Under the pieces are notes generated by a model, which saw only the letters and a program-made list of their open reading frames with translations, had not been told where the DNA came from and searched no databases. From Bacteroidales bacterium (GTDB lineage: Bacteria; Bacteroidota; Bacteroidia; Bacteroidales; VadinHA17), in contig JARGFQ010000020.1 in the NCBI GenBank assembly GCA_029210565.1, positions 1 to 36,166 of the forward strand: 36,166 nt of DNA, written 5' to 3'. Position 1 is the stretch's first letter, and every line of letters starts with the position of its first letter. The position numbers and the translations under genes were made by a program. Below, piece after piece: positions 23,725 to 32,493 of the stretch.

Positions 23725-26106
23725 CTATCTCTTTACAAAGAAGAAGGTGCCATCTTCATCTTTCAGGCCGGTAATTTTTCCGAATTTGGGCTTCTGCTGA
23801 TTGTTTTGGGAGACGGCTTTCGTAACCTGCATCACTATCTCTTCGATGGAGATGCAGGTGTTGGGGTTACCCCTGAGAGTGTTCATGAAGGTACGGGTGA
23901 ACTGGGAGTCGTCAACCGCCAGCTCATAACCGGCCGATGAAAATACCTGGCTCGACTTGAACTGTGTAGCCCTCCAGTCGGAACAGTTGCGGGGCTTAAT
24001 GTCAGATCTCATGGCCTGGTAAAAGCTGGGGCCCGACTCACAGGCGTCGGTGATCACAAGAACATGTGTCAGGTAGTTCATGTAGGTCTCCATGGAAGCC
24101 CTGAGAGTGTTGAGGCTGTAATAGGTGAACTCCTCATCGCGGCGGGCGTCAACAGGTATCCAGTAACCAACATCGTTGATGAACTTGCCGTGCCCGGCGA
24201 ACCATATCACCAGCGACTTGATCTTCCTGGCCCTGACCTCATCACGCAGGTCGATGGAGAAAAACTTCTCCATCTGCTGCTTGGTCTGGTTCCTGAGTCT
24301 GCGCACGGGAAGCACCTGGTAATCGCCTTCCAGCACGGAGCTGACAAGGCTTGCATCCCTGGGCGGTCCCTGCAGCTCAGCAAAGTTTTTGTAATCGCTG
24401 TTCTCAATAAAGACCACAAGCGTATTTCCCATCGGGTTCGACTCGGAGATGGTGGTGCCGTTCCGATTGAGGGCGAAATCTTTAATGGTCCTGTTGCCGT
24501 ACTTGTCTTCCACAAGGATGGTGATCTTGTCGTTGTTCCTGATATCTACCCCCTTGGCGATGAACTCGGGGTTAAGGTTGTCATGTGAGAACTGGGCGCT
24601 GATGTTTTCGATCATGACCGACTTGATCATGTTCTGGTCAAGTATCTTACCCTCTATGTCGATGCGGGTGGCGATGCTGTCTATCACCAGCATGTTCTCT
24701 CCTGCCAGGTACGGCGCAAGTATCTCTATCTCCGGAGGATCCACCTCCGTGCGCCTGACACGGTAGGACAGTGCACTCTCGTTGTCATAGATGTCGCGGG
24801 CAACGATCCGAACCATCTCATCTTCGGATATCTCAACCTCCGCTGAAAACGGTATGGTGCCATTGCCCTCGAAAGCTACCGGCTGGCTGTTGATGGAAAA
24901 CTCTGCCAGCATGCTCTTGTCTGTTATCTTGCCTGTAATGAGCACGGTCTCCCTGTCGAGACCGACCTCTATCTCACGTCCTGATATGATGGTGGGTGAC
25001 TCTATCATGATCTCGGGACTGTTGGTCTCGCGGTTGATGGCGTAGAGCCTCTCATTGGCCTCCTTAAGCATCTGCTTTGCTGAAGAATTGCTGTCATTCA
25101 TGGTGATGACCCGCGAATAGTCGTTGCCGGCCTTTTCGAAGTCGTTCATCTCCTCATATGACTTGGCGCGCAGCAGGTATGTCTCTGTCATATACGGGTC
25201 AATGGCCAGCGCCTTGGTGAAATCGTTCACCGCGGCAAGATGCTGGTTAAACTTCTGGTAGAAGGTGCCCCTGCTAACATAGTGTGCGGCTGTTGCCGGT
25301 TCGAGAAGTATAGCTGTGGAGGCATCGTTGATTGCTGCCGGATAATCGAGCTTGGCTTCATAGGCCAGTGCCCTGGTCAGGTAGGCATCAACATTCCTGT
25401 CATCCTGCTTCATAACCATGTTGCATTGGCCCAGCGCACTGTTCACGTCGCCCTGACTGATGAGCACCCTGGCCAGCTCCAGGCGGGCTTCGGTAAACGA
25501 TTTGTCCTTAGTCACAGCCTTTTCAAGCTGCCGCCTGGCAGTGTTGTAATCGTTCTTCCTCTGGTAGATGATTCCCTGGTAATAGTAGTTCAGGGCATCG
25601 TCTCTCATCTGCAGGGCAGTGTCGGAGGCTCCCAGAGCCTGGTCCCACAGTTCCATGCCTATCAGTGATACAACCTTCTCCGTGTAGAGCTTGCCGTTGC
25701 GGTACTCAACACTGATGGCTCTCTGCAACAGTTCCACCGCTTCCGAATAGAACCTGTTCCTCTCGTCCGGGGTGGTCTTCTCTTCTGCCCCGAGCCTGTT
25801 GCACATGCGTGCGAGGTTATACAGTATTCCGGTATCGCCGGATTTGAAATTGCCGGCTCTCTTGTAATCGTCATATGCCAGGCCGTAATCGCCTGTCAGC
25901 TCGTAGGCCATCGCTCTTTTGACATATCCGTCGGCAGAGGCGGGCGCCTCATCTATGGCCCGCGAAAACTGGTCAATGGCATCCTCGAACATACCGCTAC
26001 GTACAAACTCGTCTCCGGCCTTGATGTATTTGCGCGCCGTCTGTCCGCTCAGATCAATAACGGTAACTAAAAGAACCATTACAAGAATTGAGAATCCTCG
26101 TTTCAT
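23725..26106 (-). CDS. exported TPR protein with C-terminal caspase-like protease domain
   Basis: A 793-residue protein with signal peptide (MKRGFSILVMVLLVTVIDLS, cut near Q22). Residues about 24-355 are tetratricopeptide repeats (for example GMFEDAIDQFSRAIDEAP and QHLAAVNDFTKALAIDP). Residues 362-550 form two Ig-like beta-domains that start SPEIMIESP and PPEIEILAP. Residues about 560-793 are a peptidase C14 (caspase/metacaspase) domain: strand NTLVVFIENSDY, catalytic H639 in WFAGHGKF and catalytic C689 in ITDACESG. Both catalytic residues are present, so it should be an active cysteine protease, probably in the periplasm. It is the first gene of a two-gene operon with the propeller-phosphatase. 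Substrate and trigger are unknown. Confidence 0.92.
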   Translation of the reverse strand: MKRGFSILVMVLLVTVIDLSGQTARKYIKAGDEFVRSGMFEDAIDQFSRAIDEAPASADGYVKRAMAYELTGDYGLAYDDYKRAGNFKSGDTGILYNLARMCNRLGAEEKTTPDERNRFYSEAVELLQRAISVEYRNGKLYTEKVVSLIGMELWDQALGASDTALQMRDDALNYYYQGIIYQRKNDYNTARRQLEKAVTKDKSFTEARLELARVLISQGDVNSALGQCNMVMKQDDRNVDAYLTRALAYEAKLDYPAAINDASTAILLEPATAAHYVSRGTFYQKFNQHLAAVNDFTKALAIDPYMTETYLLRAKSYEEMNDFEKAGNDYSRVITMNDSNSSAKQMLKEANERLYAINRETNSPEIMIESPTIISGREIEVGLDRETVLITGKITDKSMLAEFSINSQPVAFEGNGTIPFSAEVEISEDEMVRIVARDIYDNESALSYRVRRTEVDPPEIEILAPYLAGENMLVIDSIATRIDIEGKILDQNMIKSVMIENISAQFSHDNLNPEFIAKGVDIRNNDKITILVEDKYGNRTIKDFALNRNGTTISESNPMGNTLVVFIENSDYKNFAELQGPPRDASLVSSVLEGDYQVLPVRRLRNQTKQQMEKFFSIDLRDEVRARKIKSLVIWFAGHGKFINDVGYWIPVDARRDEEFTYYSLNTLRASMETYMNYLTHVLVITDACESGPSFYQAMRSDIKPRNCSDWRATQFKSSQVFSSAGYELAVDDSQFTRTFMNTLRGNPNTCISIEEIVMQVTKAVSQNNQQKPKFGKITGLKDEDGTFFFVKR

Positions 26107-26135
26107 GATATTAGATCCTTTTTAAGATTGGGTCT

Positions 26136-26165
26136 CAAAAATACGAATTATAATTTATTAACAAA
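26136..26165 (-). promoter_or_regulatory. promoter of the caspase/phosphatase operon
   Basis: On the minus strand TTTG (26162-26165), an 18-bp spacer and TATTTTTG (26136-26143). The leader is about 22 nt to the ATG at 26106. No other promoter is seen before the second gene. Confidence 0.55.
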
Positions 26166-26190
26166 GTAATAGCAGTTACTAACAGTAGAG

Positions 26191-27255
26191 TTATACGGAG
26201 TTCCCGTCAAAATGATACGTTATTTCCAGTTTACTTTTCTCAAATTGGATTGATTTTCCGGGTACCATGCCGGGGAAGGGGTCCGGCACTCCGCTGCCGA
26301 AGTTCATCATGCCTGTGAAACGCCTGGCCTCATCCCAGGCTCCGGCCTCGATGAAGCTTCTTATCATGAAGGCTCCGCCCTCTACGAAGAGCGACTGCAC
26401 TCCCATAGAGTGGAGTGTACGGAGTATCTCATTTACAAAATCGTTCTTACCCGTCAGTCTGATTATCTGTACACCGGGCAGACTGATGGTCTCATTGCAG
26501 GTGAAGAGCAGTGTCTCCTTCGTTCCGTCGAAGACTTTTGAGTGCGGGTCAATGTTGCCGCTGCGGCTGACTATCACCCTGAGAGGGTTCTTCCCTGTCC
26601 ATAAGCGTACGTCGAGCGACGGGTTGTCGGCACGTATCGTGGCTCCCCCGGCGAGTATGGCATCTTCAGTCGCGCGCCAGCGGTGCACCAGTATCCGTTC
26701 CGTCATGCCGGTAATCCAGTGAGGCTCCACGGGGTCATCGGCGCTGCGCACCAGGTCGATGAAGCCGTCGGCACTGCGGGCCCACTTGAGTATCACATAA
26801 GGGCGCGCGCTCTCATGCCACGAAAAAAACCTCCTGTTGATCATACGGCACTCCTGCTCTGCCACTCCCGTCACCACCTCCACGCCTGCATCCCTTAACC
26901 TTGCTATGCCCCTGCCGGCCACCTTGAGGCTGGTGTCCACGGCGCCCACCACCACCTTGCGGATGCCGCTGCTGATGATCAGATCGGCACACGGCGGGGT
27001 CCGTCCGTGATGCGAACAGGGTTCCAGGCTTACATACATGACCGATTGTGGCAACAGCGTCCTGTCGATCACGGCATTCAGGGCATGTACCTCGGCATGC
27101 GGGGTGCCTGCCTTCAGGTGGTATCCCTCGCCGATGATTACGCCCTTATGCACTATCACCGCACCCACCATGGGATTGGGAGCTGTGGCTCCCTCTGCAT
27201 TGCGTGCCAGGTCAAGACAACGGCGCATGCTGGCCAGGTCATCGGTGTGTGTCAT
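26191..27255 (-). CDS. ribD: bifunctional riboflavin deaminase/reductase RibD
   Basis: A 354-residue bifunctional enzyme for steps two and three of riboflavin synthesis: deamination of the pyrimidine intermediate, then NADPH-dependent reduction of the ribose side chain. The zinc deaminase motifs are HAEVHAL (H53, E55) and PCSHHGRTPPC (C80, C89). The reductase half begins near RPYVILKWARSADGFID and includes SLFVEGGAFMIRSFIEAG. No other riboflavin gene is nearby. The start is only 25 nt from the likely prmC start on the other strand, so there is no room for an FMN riboswitch. The next gene on the same strand begins 26106, downstream of an AT-rich spacer. Confidence 0.95.
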   Translation of the reverse strand: MTHTDDLASMRRCLDLARNAEGATAPNPMVGAVIVHKGVIIGEGYHLKAGTPHAEVHALNAVIDRTLLPQSVMYVSLEPCSHHGRTPPCADLIISSGIRKVVVGAVDTSLKVAGRGIARLRDAGVEVVTGVAEQECRMINRRFFSWHESARPYVILKWARSADGFIDLVRSADDPVEPHWITGMTERILVHRWRATEDAILAGGATIRADNPSLDVRLWTGKNPLRVIVSRSGNIDPHSKVFDGTKETLLFTCNETISLPGVQIIRLTGKNDFVNEILRTLHSMGVQSLFVEGGAFMIRSFIEAGAWDEARRFTGMMNFGSGVPDPFPGMVPGKSIQFEKSKLEITYHFDGNSV

Positions 27256-27280
27256 GAGAGCAAATGCCTATCTTTGGTTC

Positions 27281-28156
27281 ATGGCCGAAAAGTTACAAAC
27301 AATAAGCGACATTCAGCGCCATCTTTCACTAATGCTTGGCCGCCTGTGGCCCCCGGAGGAGGCTGCGGCCCTGGCCTCCTCCATCATACTGGAATACACC
27401 GGGATGAACAGGGGTACACAGCTGGCCTTCGGCGACCGCCCGGTGGAAAAGGAGCAGCTGGAGAGAATCCTTGCTGCCGCCGCCAGGGCAGCTGACGGCG
27501 AACCGCTGCAGTATATCCTGGGCTATACCCTCTTCTGCGGACAGAGGATAGAGGTCGGGAGCGGAGTGCTGATACCCAGGCCTGAGACCGAGGAGATGAC
27601 TGCGATGATTATAGCGGATAATCGTGGTTACACCGGTACCGTCACCGACCTATGCACCGGATCGGGGTGCATAGCCATTGCACTGTCGGCTGCCTTCCCG
27701 GAGGCAACGGTGGTGGCTGCCGAGAACGCTCCCGCGGCACTGCGGGCAGCAGCGCGCAACATACAACTCACCGGCACCTCCGCACAGCTGATCGCTGCTG
27801 ACATCCTGAGCCAGGCACCCGAAACAGTGCCGGTGAGCGATATAATCGTCAGCAACCCGCCATATGTCAGGATGAGTGAGATGAGTGACATGCACCGCAA
27901 TGTCACGGAGCATGAGCCTCATGAGGCCCTGTTCGTGACTGACAACGACCCGCTGCTCTACTACCGGGCCATAGCCGCCATAGCTGATGCCCGCCTTGAA
28001 CCCGGAGGAGTGCTGTGGCTGGAGATCAATGAGCAGCTGGCGGCGGAGACGGCCTCACTACTGCACGCTAATATTTTTGAGAACATAAACATCATAAAGG
28101 ATATCAGGGGGAAAGAGCGGTTTATCAAAGCTGTGAGACATGGACGACAAACTTGA
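27281..28156 (+). CDS. prmC: release factor glutamine methyltransferase PrmC
   Basis: A 291-residue SAM-dependent enzyme. It methylates the glutamine of the GGQ motif in peptide release factors RF1 and RF2. Seen are an N-terminal helical substrate-binding domain, ILIPRPETEEM-like 'PRPETE', the SAM loop DLCTGSGCIAIAL and the catalytic N192-PPY in SNPPYVR. The frame runs far upstream, antisense to ribD, so a start must be chosen: ATG 27281 (MAEKLQ) fits the family; ATG 27254 is possible and would overlap the ribD start codon. A TATCTTTG motif at 27269-27276 is too close to 27281 to be used with a leader. It overlaps recX by 17 nt. Confidence 0.93.
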   Translation: MAEKLQTISDIQRHLSLMLGRLWPPEEAAALASSIILEYTGMNRGTQLAFGDRPVEKEQLERILAAAARAADGEPLQYILGYTLFCGQRIEVGSGVLIPRPETEEMTAMIIADNRGYTGTVTDLCTGSGCIAIALSAAFPEATVVAAENAPAALRAAARNIQLTGTSAQLIAADILSQAPETVPVSDIIVSNPPYVRMSEMSDMHRNVTEHEPHEALFVTDNDPLLYYRAIAAIADARLEPGGVLWLEINEQLAAETASLLHANIFENINIIKDIRGKERFIKAVRHGRQT

Positions 28157-28613
28157 CAGGGTGGAGTTGCTTCAGAAGGCCATGAAGGCCTGCTCGGGCA
28201 GGGAATACTGCATCAGCGACATCAGGTCGATGCTCGACCGGTGGGGAGCAGAGGATCAGAACGTGAAGGAGCAGATCATTAAAAAGCTGCTGGATGAGAA
28301 ATTCATAGACGAGCAGAGGTACAGCAGGGCTTTTGTACTGGATCACTTCAGGCACAGCCATTGGGGAAGGGTGAAGATCACCATGGGACTGCGGAATAAA
28401 AAGGTAGCTCCAGAGGCAATCGCATCAGGACTGGAAGCCATTGATGATGAGGAATATATGGCCCTGCTGCGAAAGACGGTCGAAGATCAGCGCAGTAAGA
28501 TCCGGGCAAAGAACAGGTATGATCTTAAGGGCAAGCTCCTTAGACACGCCCTGGGCAGGGGGTTTGAGAGTGAACTTGTCTACAGGGTGATAAACGCACT
28601 TTTCGACGACTGA
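28140..28613 (+). CDS. recX: regulatory protein RecX
   Basis: A 157-residue RecX, the modulator that binds and inhibits RecA filaments. It is made of three-helix RecX repeats: EQIIKKLLDEKFIDEQRY with SRAFVLDHF is the central, most conserved block, and WGRVKITMGLRNKKV begins the next. The length is normal. The start codon lies inside the end of prmC (overlap 17 nt), which indicates a two-gene operon prmC-recX. recA is not in this window. Confidence 0.9.
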   Translation: MDDKLDRVELLQKAMKACSGREYCISDIRSMLDRWGAEDQNVKEQIIKKLLDEKFIDEQRYSRAFVLDHFRHSHWGRVKITMGLRNKKVAPEAIASGLEAIDDEEYMALLRKTVEDQRSKIRAKNRYDLKGKLLRHALGRGFESELVYRVINALFDD

Positions 28614-28669
28614 GGGTTAGTGGAGGGAGAGACAGATACAAGTAACAGCCTCACTTCAAAAACTGATGC

Positions 28670-29158
28670 TCAGAAGAGTGATATCCAGAGTGCCCTCAGG
28701 AAAGGGTAGAATGCATAGAGGGTCATTGCTGATGAGATGACCGCATCAGCGACCGTAACATGCCTCAGACCCGACAAATATCCATTTTCGGATGCCGTTC
28801 CTGTCTCCGGTGCCCGCACGGAACCTGCAGTCTCCACTGAACCCCTGCCGGCCAGCAGTATCCACGCCCCCAGCCCGGCGCGCATAACAAGCTGAACGAC
28901 AAAAAAAAGAAAGACCCTCAGTGAGACGCTGTTCCACTCCATCGCCTCGGAGATTCGCCCCCTTACTATAAGTGAGAACGCATGCGAGAGTCCGCATGAA
29001 GGACATGGCTCCCCCGTAATCTTCTCATGAATGCAGGCGACAGGGTACTGACCGGTGTCTGGGGAATAAAAAACGGAGTAACCCATGATTAACAGGATCA
29101 CTCCGGCAAATATCGCGTTTACAGCAAAATAAGCTCTCCGGGAAGACGACAGCTTCAC
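28670..29158 (-). CDS. DUF2752 membrane protein
   Basis: A 162-residue membrane protein. Hydrophobic segments lie at about 10-30, 78-102 and 135-160. The DUF2752 signature CPSCGLSHAFSLIVRGRISEA (a Cys-x-x-Cys-Gly with a following His) is at about 52-72, and is followed by WNS. The two cysteines and the position near the membrane surface suggest metal or redox chemistry, but no member has a firm function known to me. Its ATG overlaps the stop of the DUF4190-like gene (ATGA), so it is translationally coupled and is the last gene of the mutA operon. Confidence 0.85.
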   Translation of the reverse strand: MKLSSSRRAYFAVNAIFAGVILLIMGYSVFYSPDTGQYPVACIHEKITGEPCPSCGLSHAFSLIVRGRISEAMEWNSVSLRVFLFFVVQLVMRAGLGAWILLAGRGSVETAGSVRAPETGTASENGYLSGLRHVTVADAVISSAMTLYAFYPFLRALWISLF

Positions 29159-29658
29159 TTTTGCTCTTCTTCCTTCAGCGGTTCCTTTTCCGCTTCGGTC
29201 TTCACGGTGTCGGTCGTGCCCTCAAGCTCCTCAAGCCTGTCCTTAAGCTCATCCTTCTTGGCAGAAGCCTTGATCTCCACAGTCTCGTCGTCATTATTGA
29301 TACGGATGGTGATCTCATTATCGCCGAACTCCTTCTGGATATCGTCAGTGACATCCCTGATCACCTTCTCGATATCGTTAGACCATTTGCCTGAGTTATT
29401 GGCGATCTTGCCTATCACAAAGCTCTGCGACACAGAGATCATGAGGGCGATTACCCCCACGACCAGTCCTCCCACCAGCATTCCCTGGTTGCCATTCGAC
29501 CGTGAGAGGCCGACAATGGCCAGAACGATGGCTATCACTGCAGGGATGATTGCGATAAGTCCAAGGCATGGCACTACTGCCAGCAGAAATGCTATGATGG
29601 CTGTCACCAGGGCGCCCACGCCCACTCCGGACTGCTTGTTGGTTATTTCTTCTTCCAT
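29155..29658 (-). CDS. DUF4190-like small membrane protein with acidic tail
   Basis: A 167-residue protein. Two membrane helices (about 14-50 and 60-82) are joined by GLSRSNGNQGMLVGG, the layout of DUF4190 proteins (PAVIAIVLAIVGL, then GLVVGVIALM). The second half is hydrophilic: a beta/helix stretch with DDIQKEFGDNEITIRINNDD and a strongly charged coiled-coil-like tail (KKDELKDRLEELEG, ending EEEQ). The tail is probably cytoplasmic. It sits between the thioredoxin-like lipoprotein (4 nt gap) and the DUF2752 gene (4 nt overlap). DUF2752 and DUF4190-type proteins are often neighbours in Bacteroidota, which hints at a joint role in the membrane. Confidence 0.75.
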   Translation of the reverse strand: MEEEITNKQSGVGVGALVTAIIAFLLAVVPCLGLIAIIPAVIAIVLAIVGLSRSNGNQGMLVGGLVVGVIALMISVSQSFVIGKIANNSGKWSNDIEKVIRDVTDDIQKEFGDNEITIRINNDDETVEIKASAKKDELKDRLEELEGTTDTVKTEAEKEPLKEEEQK

Positions 29659-29662
29659 GGGT

Positions 29663-30334
29663 TCAAAATTTTATCGGTTCATATTTTCCTTCGAGGATAT
29701 CTCTGCTATCCTGTTCTAAAGACGATACCGGGATCTCAATGATGCGTCCCCTCTCCGAATTATTTTCAAAAAATATGAAGGTAGGGACTCTCTCTATGCC
29801 CAGGCTGGCATATTCATCCAGCGGAGCCACCTTGTTTATGTCGACGCCGATAAACCGTATCCTGTCTGTCGGGAAGCCCCATACGTCTGCCAGTTTCATG
29901 AACCGTGGCACCTCCCTGCGGCTGTCGGGGCACCATGTGCCGAGTACCACGGTTACCGTAAGGTTGCTGATATCAATCTTCCTGAGCTGTTCCAGGTATT
30001 CAGGGTCCGGGTTATAGCTGGCGTAACCCTCCAGGTACCACGATGCGTGAGGTGGTTCTGCAAGCCTCTGCAGGCTAATGTCCCCCAAAAGCCAGGTAGT
30101 GGCGTCACGAAAGTCCCACACATGGGTGGCGGCTTCACTCTCAGCCTCTTCCTTCCCGGCAAGGGCCGCATTGCCAAACGGTGCTGTCTCCGGAACTGCC
30201 TCATCCGAAGCGGGTTGATCCTTTGCTGCAACGGTGGCAGTCTCTCCTGCCCCTGCTGCATGCTTGCGGGATGTGCCGCATCCGGCCGCGACGGCCAGAA
30301 CGGCAATGATGGTGATGATACTGATTATTTTCAT
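29663..30334 (-). CDS. lipoprotein with thioredoxin-like fold and single-cysteine motif
   Basis: A 223-residue protein with lipobox (LAVAAGC, Cys19 as the lipid site). A low-complexity Ala/Glu linker (about 22-70) leads to a thioredoxin-like domain (about 95-223). The active-site region is [18 protein letters not shown]. The place of CxxC is taken by C-P-D-S, so the resolving cysteine is missing. The cis-proline loop [10 protein letters not shown] is present. It is probably on the periplasmic side of a membrane. The first cysteine could still act as a peroxidase- or isomerase-like nucleophile. The ATG overlaps the stop of mutB (ATGA), so it is part of the mutase operon, an unexpected neighbour. 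Confidence 0.82.
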   Translation of the reverse strand: MKIISIITIIAVLAVAAGCGTSRKHAAGAGETATVAAKDQPASDEAVPETAPFGNAALAGKEEAESEAATHVWDFRDATTWLLGDISLQRLAEPPHASWYLEGYASYNPDPEYLEQLRKIDISNLTVTVVLGTWCPDSRREVPRFMKLADVWGFPTDRIRFIGVDINKVAPLDEYASLGIERVPTFIFFENNSERGRIIEIPVSSLEQDSRDILEGKYEPIKF

Positions 30335-32487
30335 ACTGTCTGTAAAAGCAAAGATAATATCTCTTTTGCTGTTTTCGACACTGAGGTGCCGGGACCGAAG
30401 ATGGCTGCCACGCCGGCATCATACAGGAACTGGTAATCCTGCGGGGGTATCACGCCCCCGGCTATGACCAGTATGTCCTCGCGCCCCAGCTTCTTGAGTT
30501 CGCTTATCACCTGCGGTATCAGGGTCTTGTGGCCTGCGGCAAGGCTTGAGACACCCAGCAGGTGGACATCATTCTCCACTGCCTGGCGGGCGGCTTCGGC
30601 AGGGGTCTGGAACAGAGGCCCGATGTCGACGTCAAAGCCGATGTCGGCATAGCCTGTCGATATCACCTTGGCACCCCGGTCATGGCCGTCCTGCCCCATC
30701 TTTGCAATCATGATCCTGGGCTGTCTGCCGGCCCTGGAGGCAAACTCGGCAGCCATGGCCTTTGCCTCTTCGAAGTTGGAGTCCGACTTATACTCCGACG
30801 AATATACTCCTGAAATTGTCCTTATCACTGCTTTGTACCTTCCTGCTATTTTTTCACATGCGTATGAAATCTCGCCGAGGGTGGCCCTCTTTGATGCCGC
30901 CTCCACGGCGAGTGCGAGGAGGTTGTCCTCTCCCGTCTCCGCTGCCCTGGTGATAGCCTCCAGCGCTGCACGGCACTCCTCTTCGTTGCGTGAGGCCTTG
31001 AGCTGCTGCAGTCTCTTTATCTGGGAATCACAGACGGCGCTGTTGTCTACCTCCAGTATCTCCAGGGGGTCCTCCTTCTCCAGCCTGTACTTGTTAAGAC
31101 CTACTATTGTCTGTGCCCTGGAGTCTATCCTGGCCTGTGCCCTGGCGGCAGCCTCCTCAATCCTCATCTTGGGTATGCCTGACTCAATGGCCTTGGCCAT
31201 CCCGCCGAGGCTCTCCACCTCCTCTATCAGCTCCCATGCCTTATGTGCTATCTCGTCGGTGAGTGTCTCCAGGTAGTATGAACCGGCCCACGGATCAACG
31301 GCCCTGCATATGCTGGTCTCCTCCTGGAGGAAGATCTGTGTGTTGCGTGCTATCCTGGCTGAGAAATCTGTCGGCAGCGCTATCGCCTCGTCGAGGGCGT
31401 TGGTGTGCAGGCTCTGCGTGTGGCCCAGGGCGGCAGCCATGGCCTCGATGCAGGTGCGTCCCACATTGTTGAAGGGATCCTGCTCGGTGAGGCTCCATCC
31501 TGAGGTCTGGGTGTGTGTGCGCAGGGCAAGCGACTTCGGGTTCTTCGGGTTGAAGCCGCTGACGATCTTTGCCCAGAGCATCCGCGCCGCCCTCATCTTG
31601 GCTATCTCCATGAAGAAATTCAACCCGCTGGCCCAGAAGAACGAGAGACGGGGTGCAAAATCGTCAACACTCATGCCGGCATTGACACCGGTACGCAGGT
31701 ACTCAAGCCCGTCGGCAAGAGTGTACGCCAGCTCTATGTCAGCTGTGGCGCCAGCCTCCTGCATATGATACCCGGATATCGAGATGCTGTTGAACCTGGG
31801 CATCTTCTCCGAGGTGTACCTGAAGATGTCAGCGATGATGCGCATCGAGAAGGCCGGGGGATAGATGTAGGTGTTACGCACCATAAACTCCTTCAGGATG
31901 TCATTCTGTATAGTTCCCTGCAGCTCCTCAAGCTTTGCCCCCTGCTCGAGGCCGGCGACGATGTAAAAAGCCAGTACGGGAAGAACGGCACCGTTCATCG
32001 TCATCGAGACCGACATCTTGTTCAGGGGAATCTGATCGAAGAGTATATTCATGTCAAGCACCGAGTCCACCGCCACTCCGGCTTTGCCCACGTCACCGAC
32101 GACACGCTCATGATCCGAATCATATCCGCGGTGTGTTGCCAGGTCAAAGGCCACTGACAGACCCTTCTGTCCTGCTGCCAGGTTCCTGCGGTAGAATGCA
32201 TTCGACTCCTCAGCGGTGGAGAAGCCGGCATACTGCCTGATGGTCCACGGCTTCATGGCGTACATTGCCGAGTATGGGCCTCCCAGGTAGGGCGGTATTC
32301 CGGCAGCGTAGTTCAGGTGCTCCATCTCACTCAGGTCAGCGCGTGTGTATACGCTCTTCACACGTATGCGCTCGGGAGTATCCCAGAGAGGCGTGATGCC
32401 GTTCTCCCTCTCCCATTCGGTGATATTGCGTGAGGGCACCGTTACCCTGTCAATATCGTGCTCTGTATATTTTGGTCTGTTGCTCAT
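30331..32487 (-). CDS. mutB: methylmalonyl-CoA mutase large subunit
   Basis: The 718-residue catalytic subunit of adenosylcobalamin-dependent methylmalonyl-CoA mutase, which interconverts succinyl-CoA and (R)-methylmalonyl-CoA. The TIM-barrel contains [48 protein letters not shown] and [19 protein letters not shown]. The C-terminal B12 domain has the lower-ligand motif DGHDRG (D600, H602, G605), GVSSLAAGH and GGVIPP. Length and motifs are normal. It follows mutA by 6 nt. In anaerobic Bacteroidota this pair serves the succinate-to-propionate pathway. No epimerase, decarboxylase or MeaB-type chaperone gene is seen in the window. Confidence 0.97.
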   Translation of the reverse strand: MSNRPKYTEHDIDRVTVPSRNITEWERENGITPLWDTPERIRVKSVYTRADLSEMEHLNYAAGIPPYLGGPYSAMYAMKPWTIRQYAGFSTAEESNAFYRRNLAAGQKGLSVAFDLATHRGYDSDHERVVGDVGKAGVAVDSVLDMNILFDQIPLNKMSVSMTMNGAVLPVLAFYIVAGLEQGAKLEELQGTIQNDILKEFMVRNTYIYPPAFSMRIIADIFRYTSEKMPRFNSISISGYHMQEAGATADIELAYTLADGLEYLRTGVNAGMSVDDFAPRLSFFWASGLNFFMEIAKMRAARMLWAKIVSGFNPKNPKSLALRTHTQTSGWSLTEQDPFNNVGRTCIEAMAAALGHTQSLHTNALDEAIALPTDFSARIARNTQIFLQEETSICRAVDPWAGSYYLETLTDEIAHKAWELIEEVESLGGMAKAIESGIPKMRIEEAAARAQARIDSRAQTIVGLNKYRLEKEDPLEILEVDNSAVCDSQIKRLQQLKASRNEEECRAALEAITRAAETGEDNLLALAVEAASKRATLGEISYACEKIAGRYKAVIRTISGVYSSEYKSDSNFEEAKAMAAEFASRAGRQPRIMIAKMGQDGHDRGAKVISTGYADIGFDVDIGPLFQTPAEAARQAVENDVHLLGVSSLAAGHKTLIPQVISELKKLGREDILVIAGGVIPPQDYQFLYDAGVAAIFGPGTSVSKTAKEILSLLLQTV

Positions 32488-32493
32488 CTCCTG

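Noticed and set aside
26106..26190. FMN riboswitch linked to ribD
   Set aside because: ribD reads leftward from 27255, with only 25 nt before the prmC start, so no leader exists to hold one; nothing resembling it is present.
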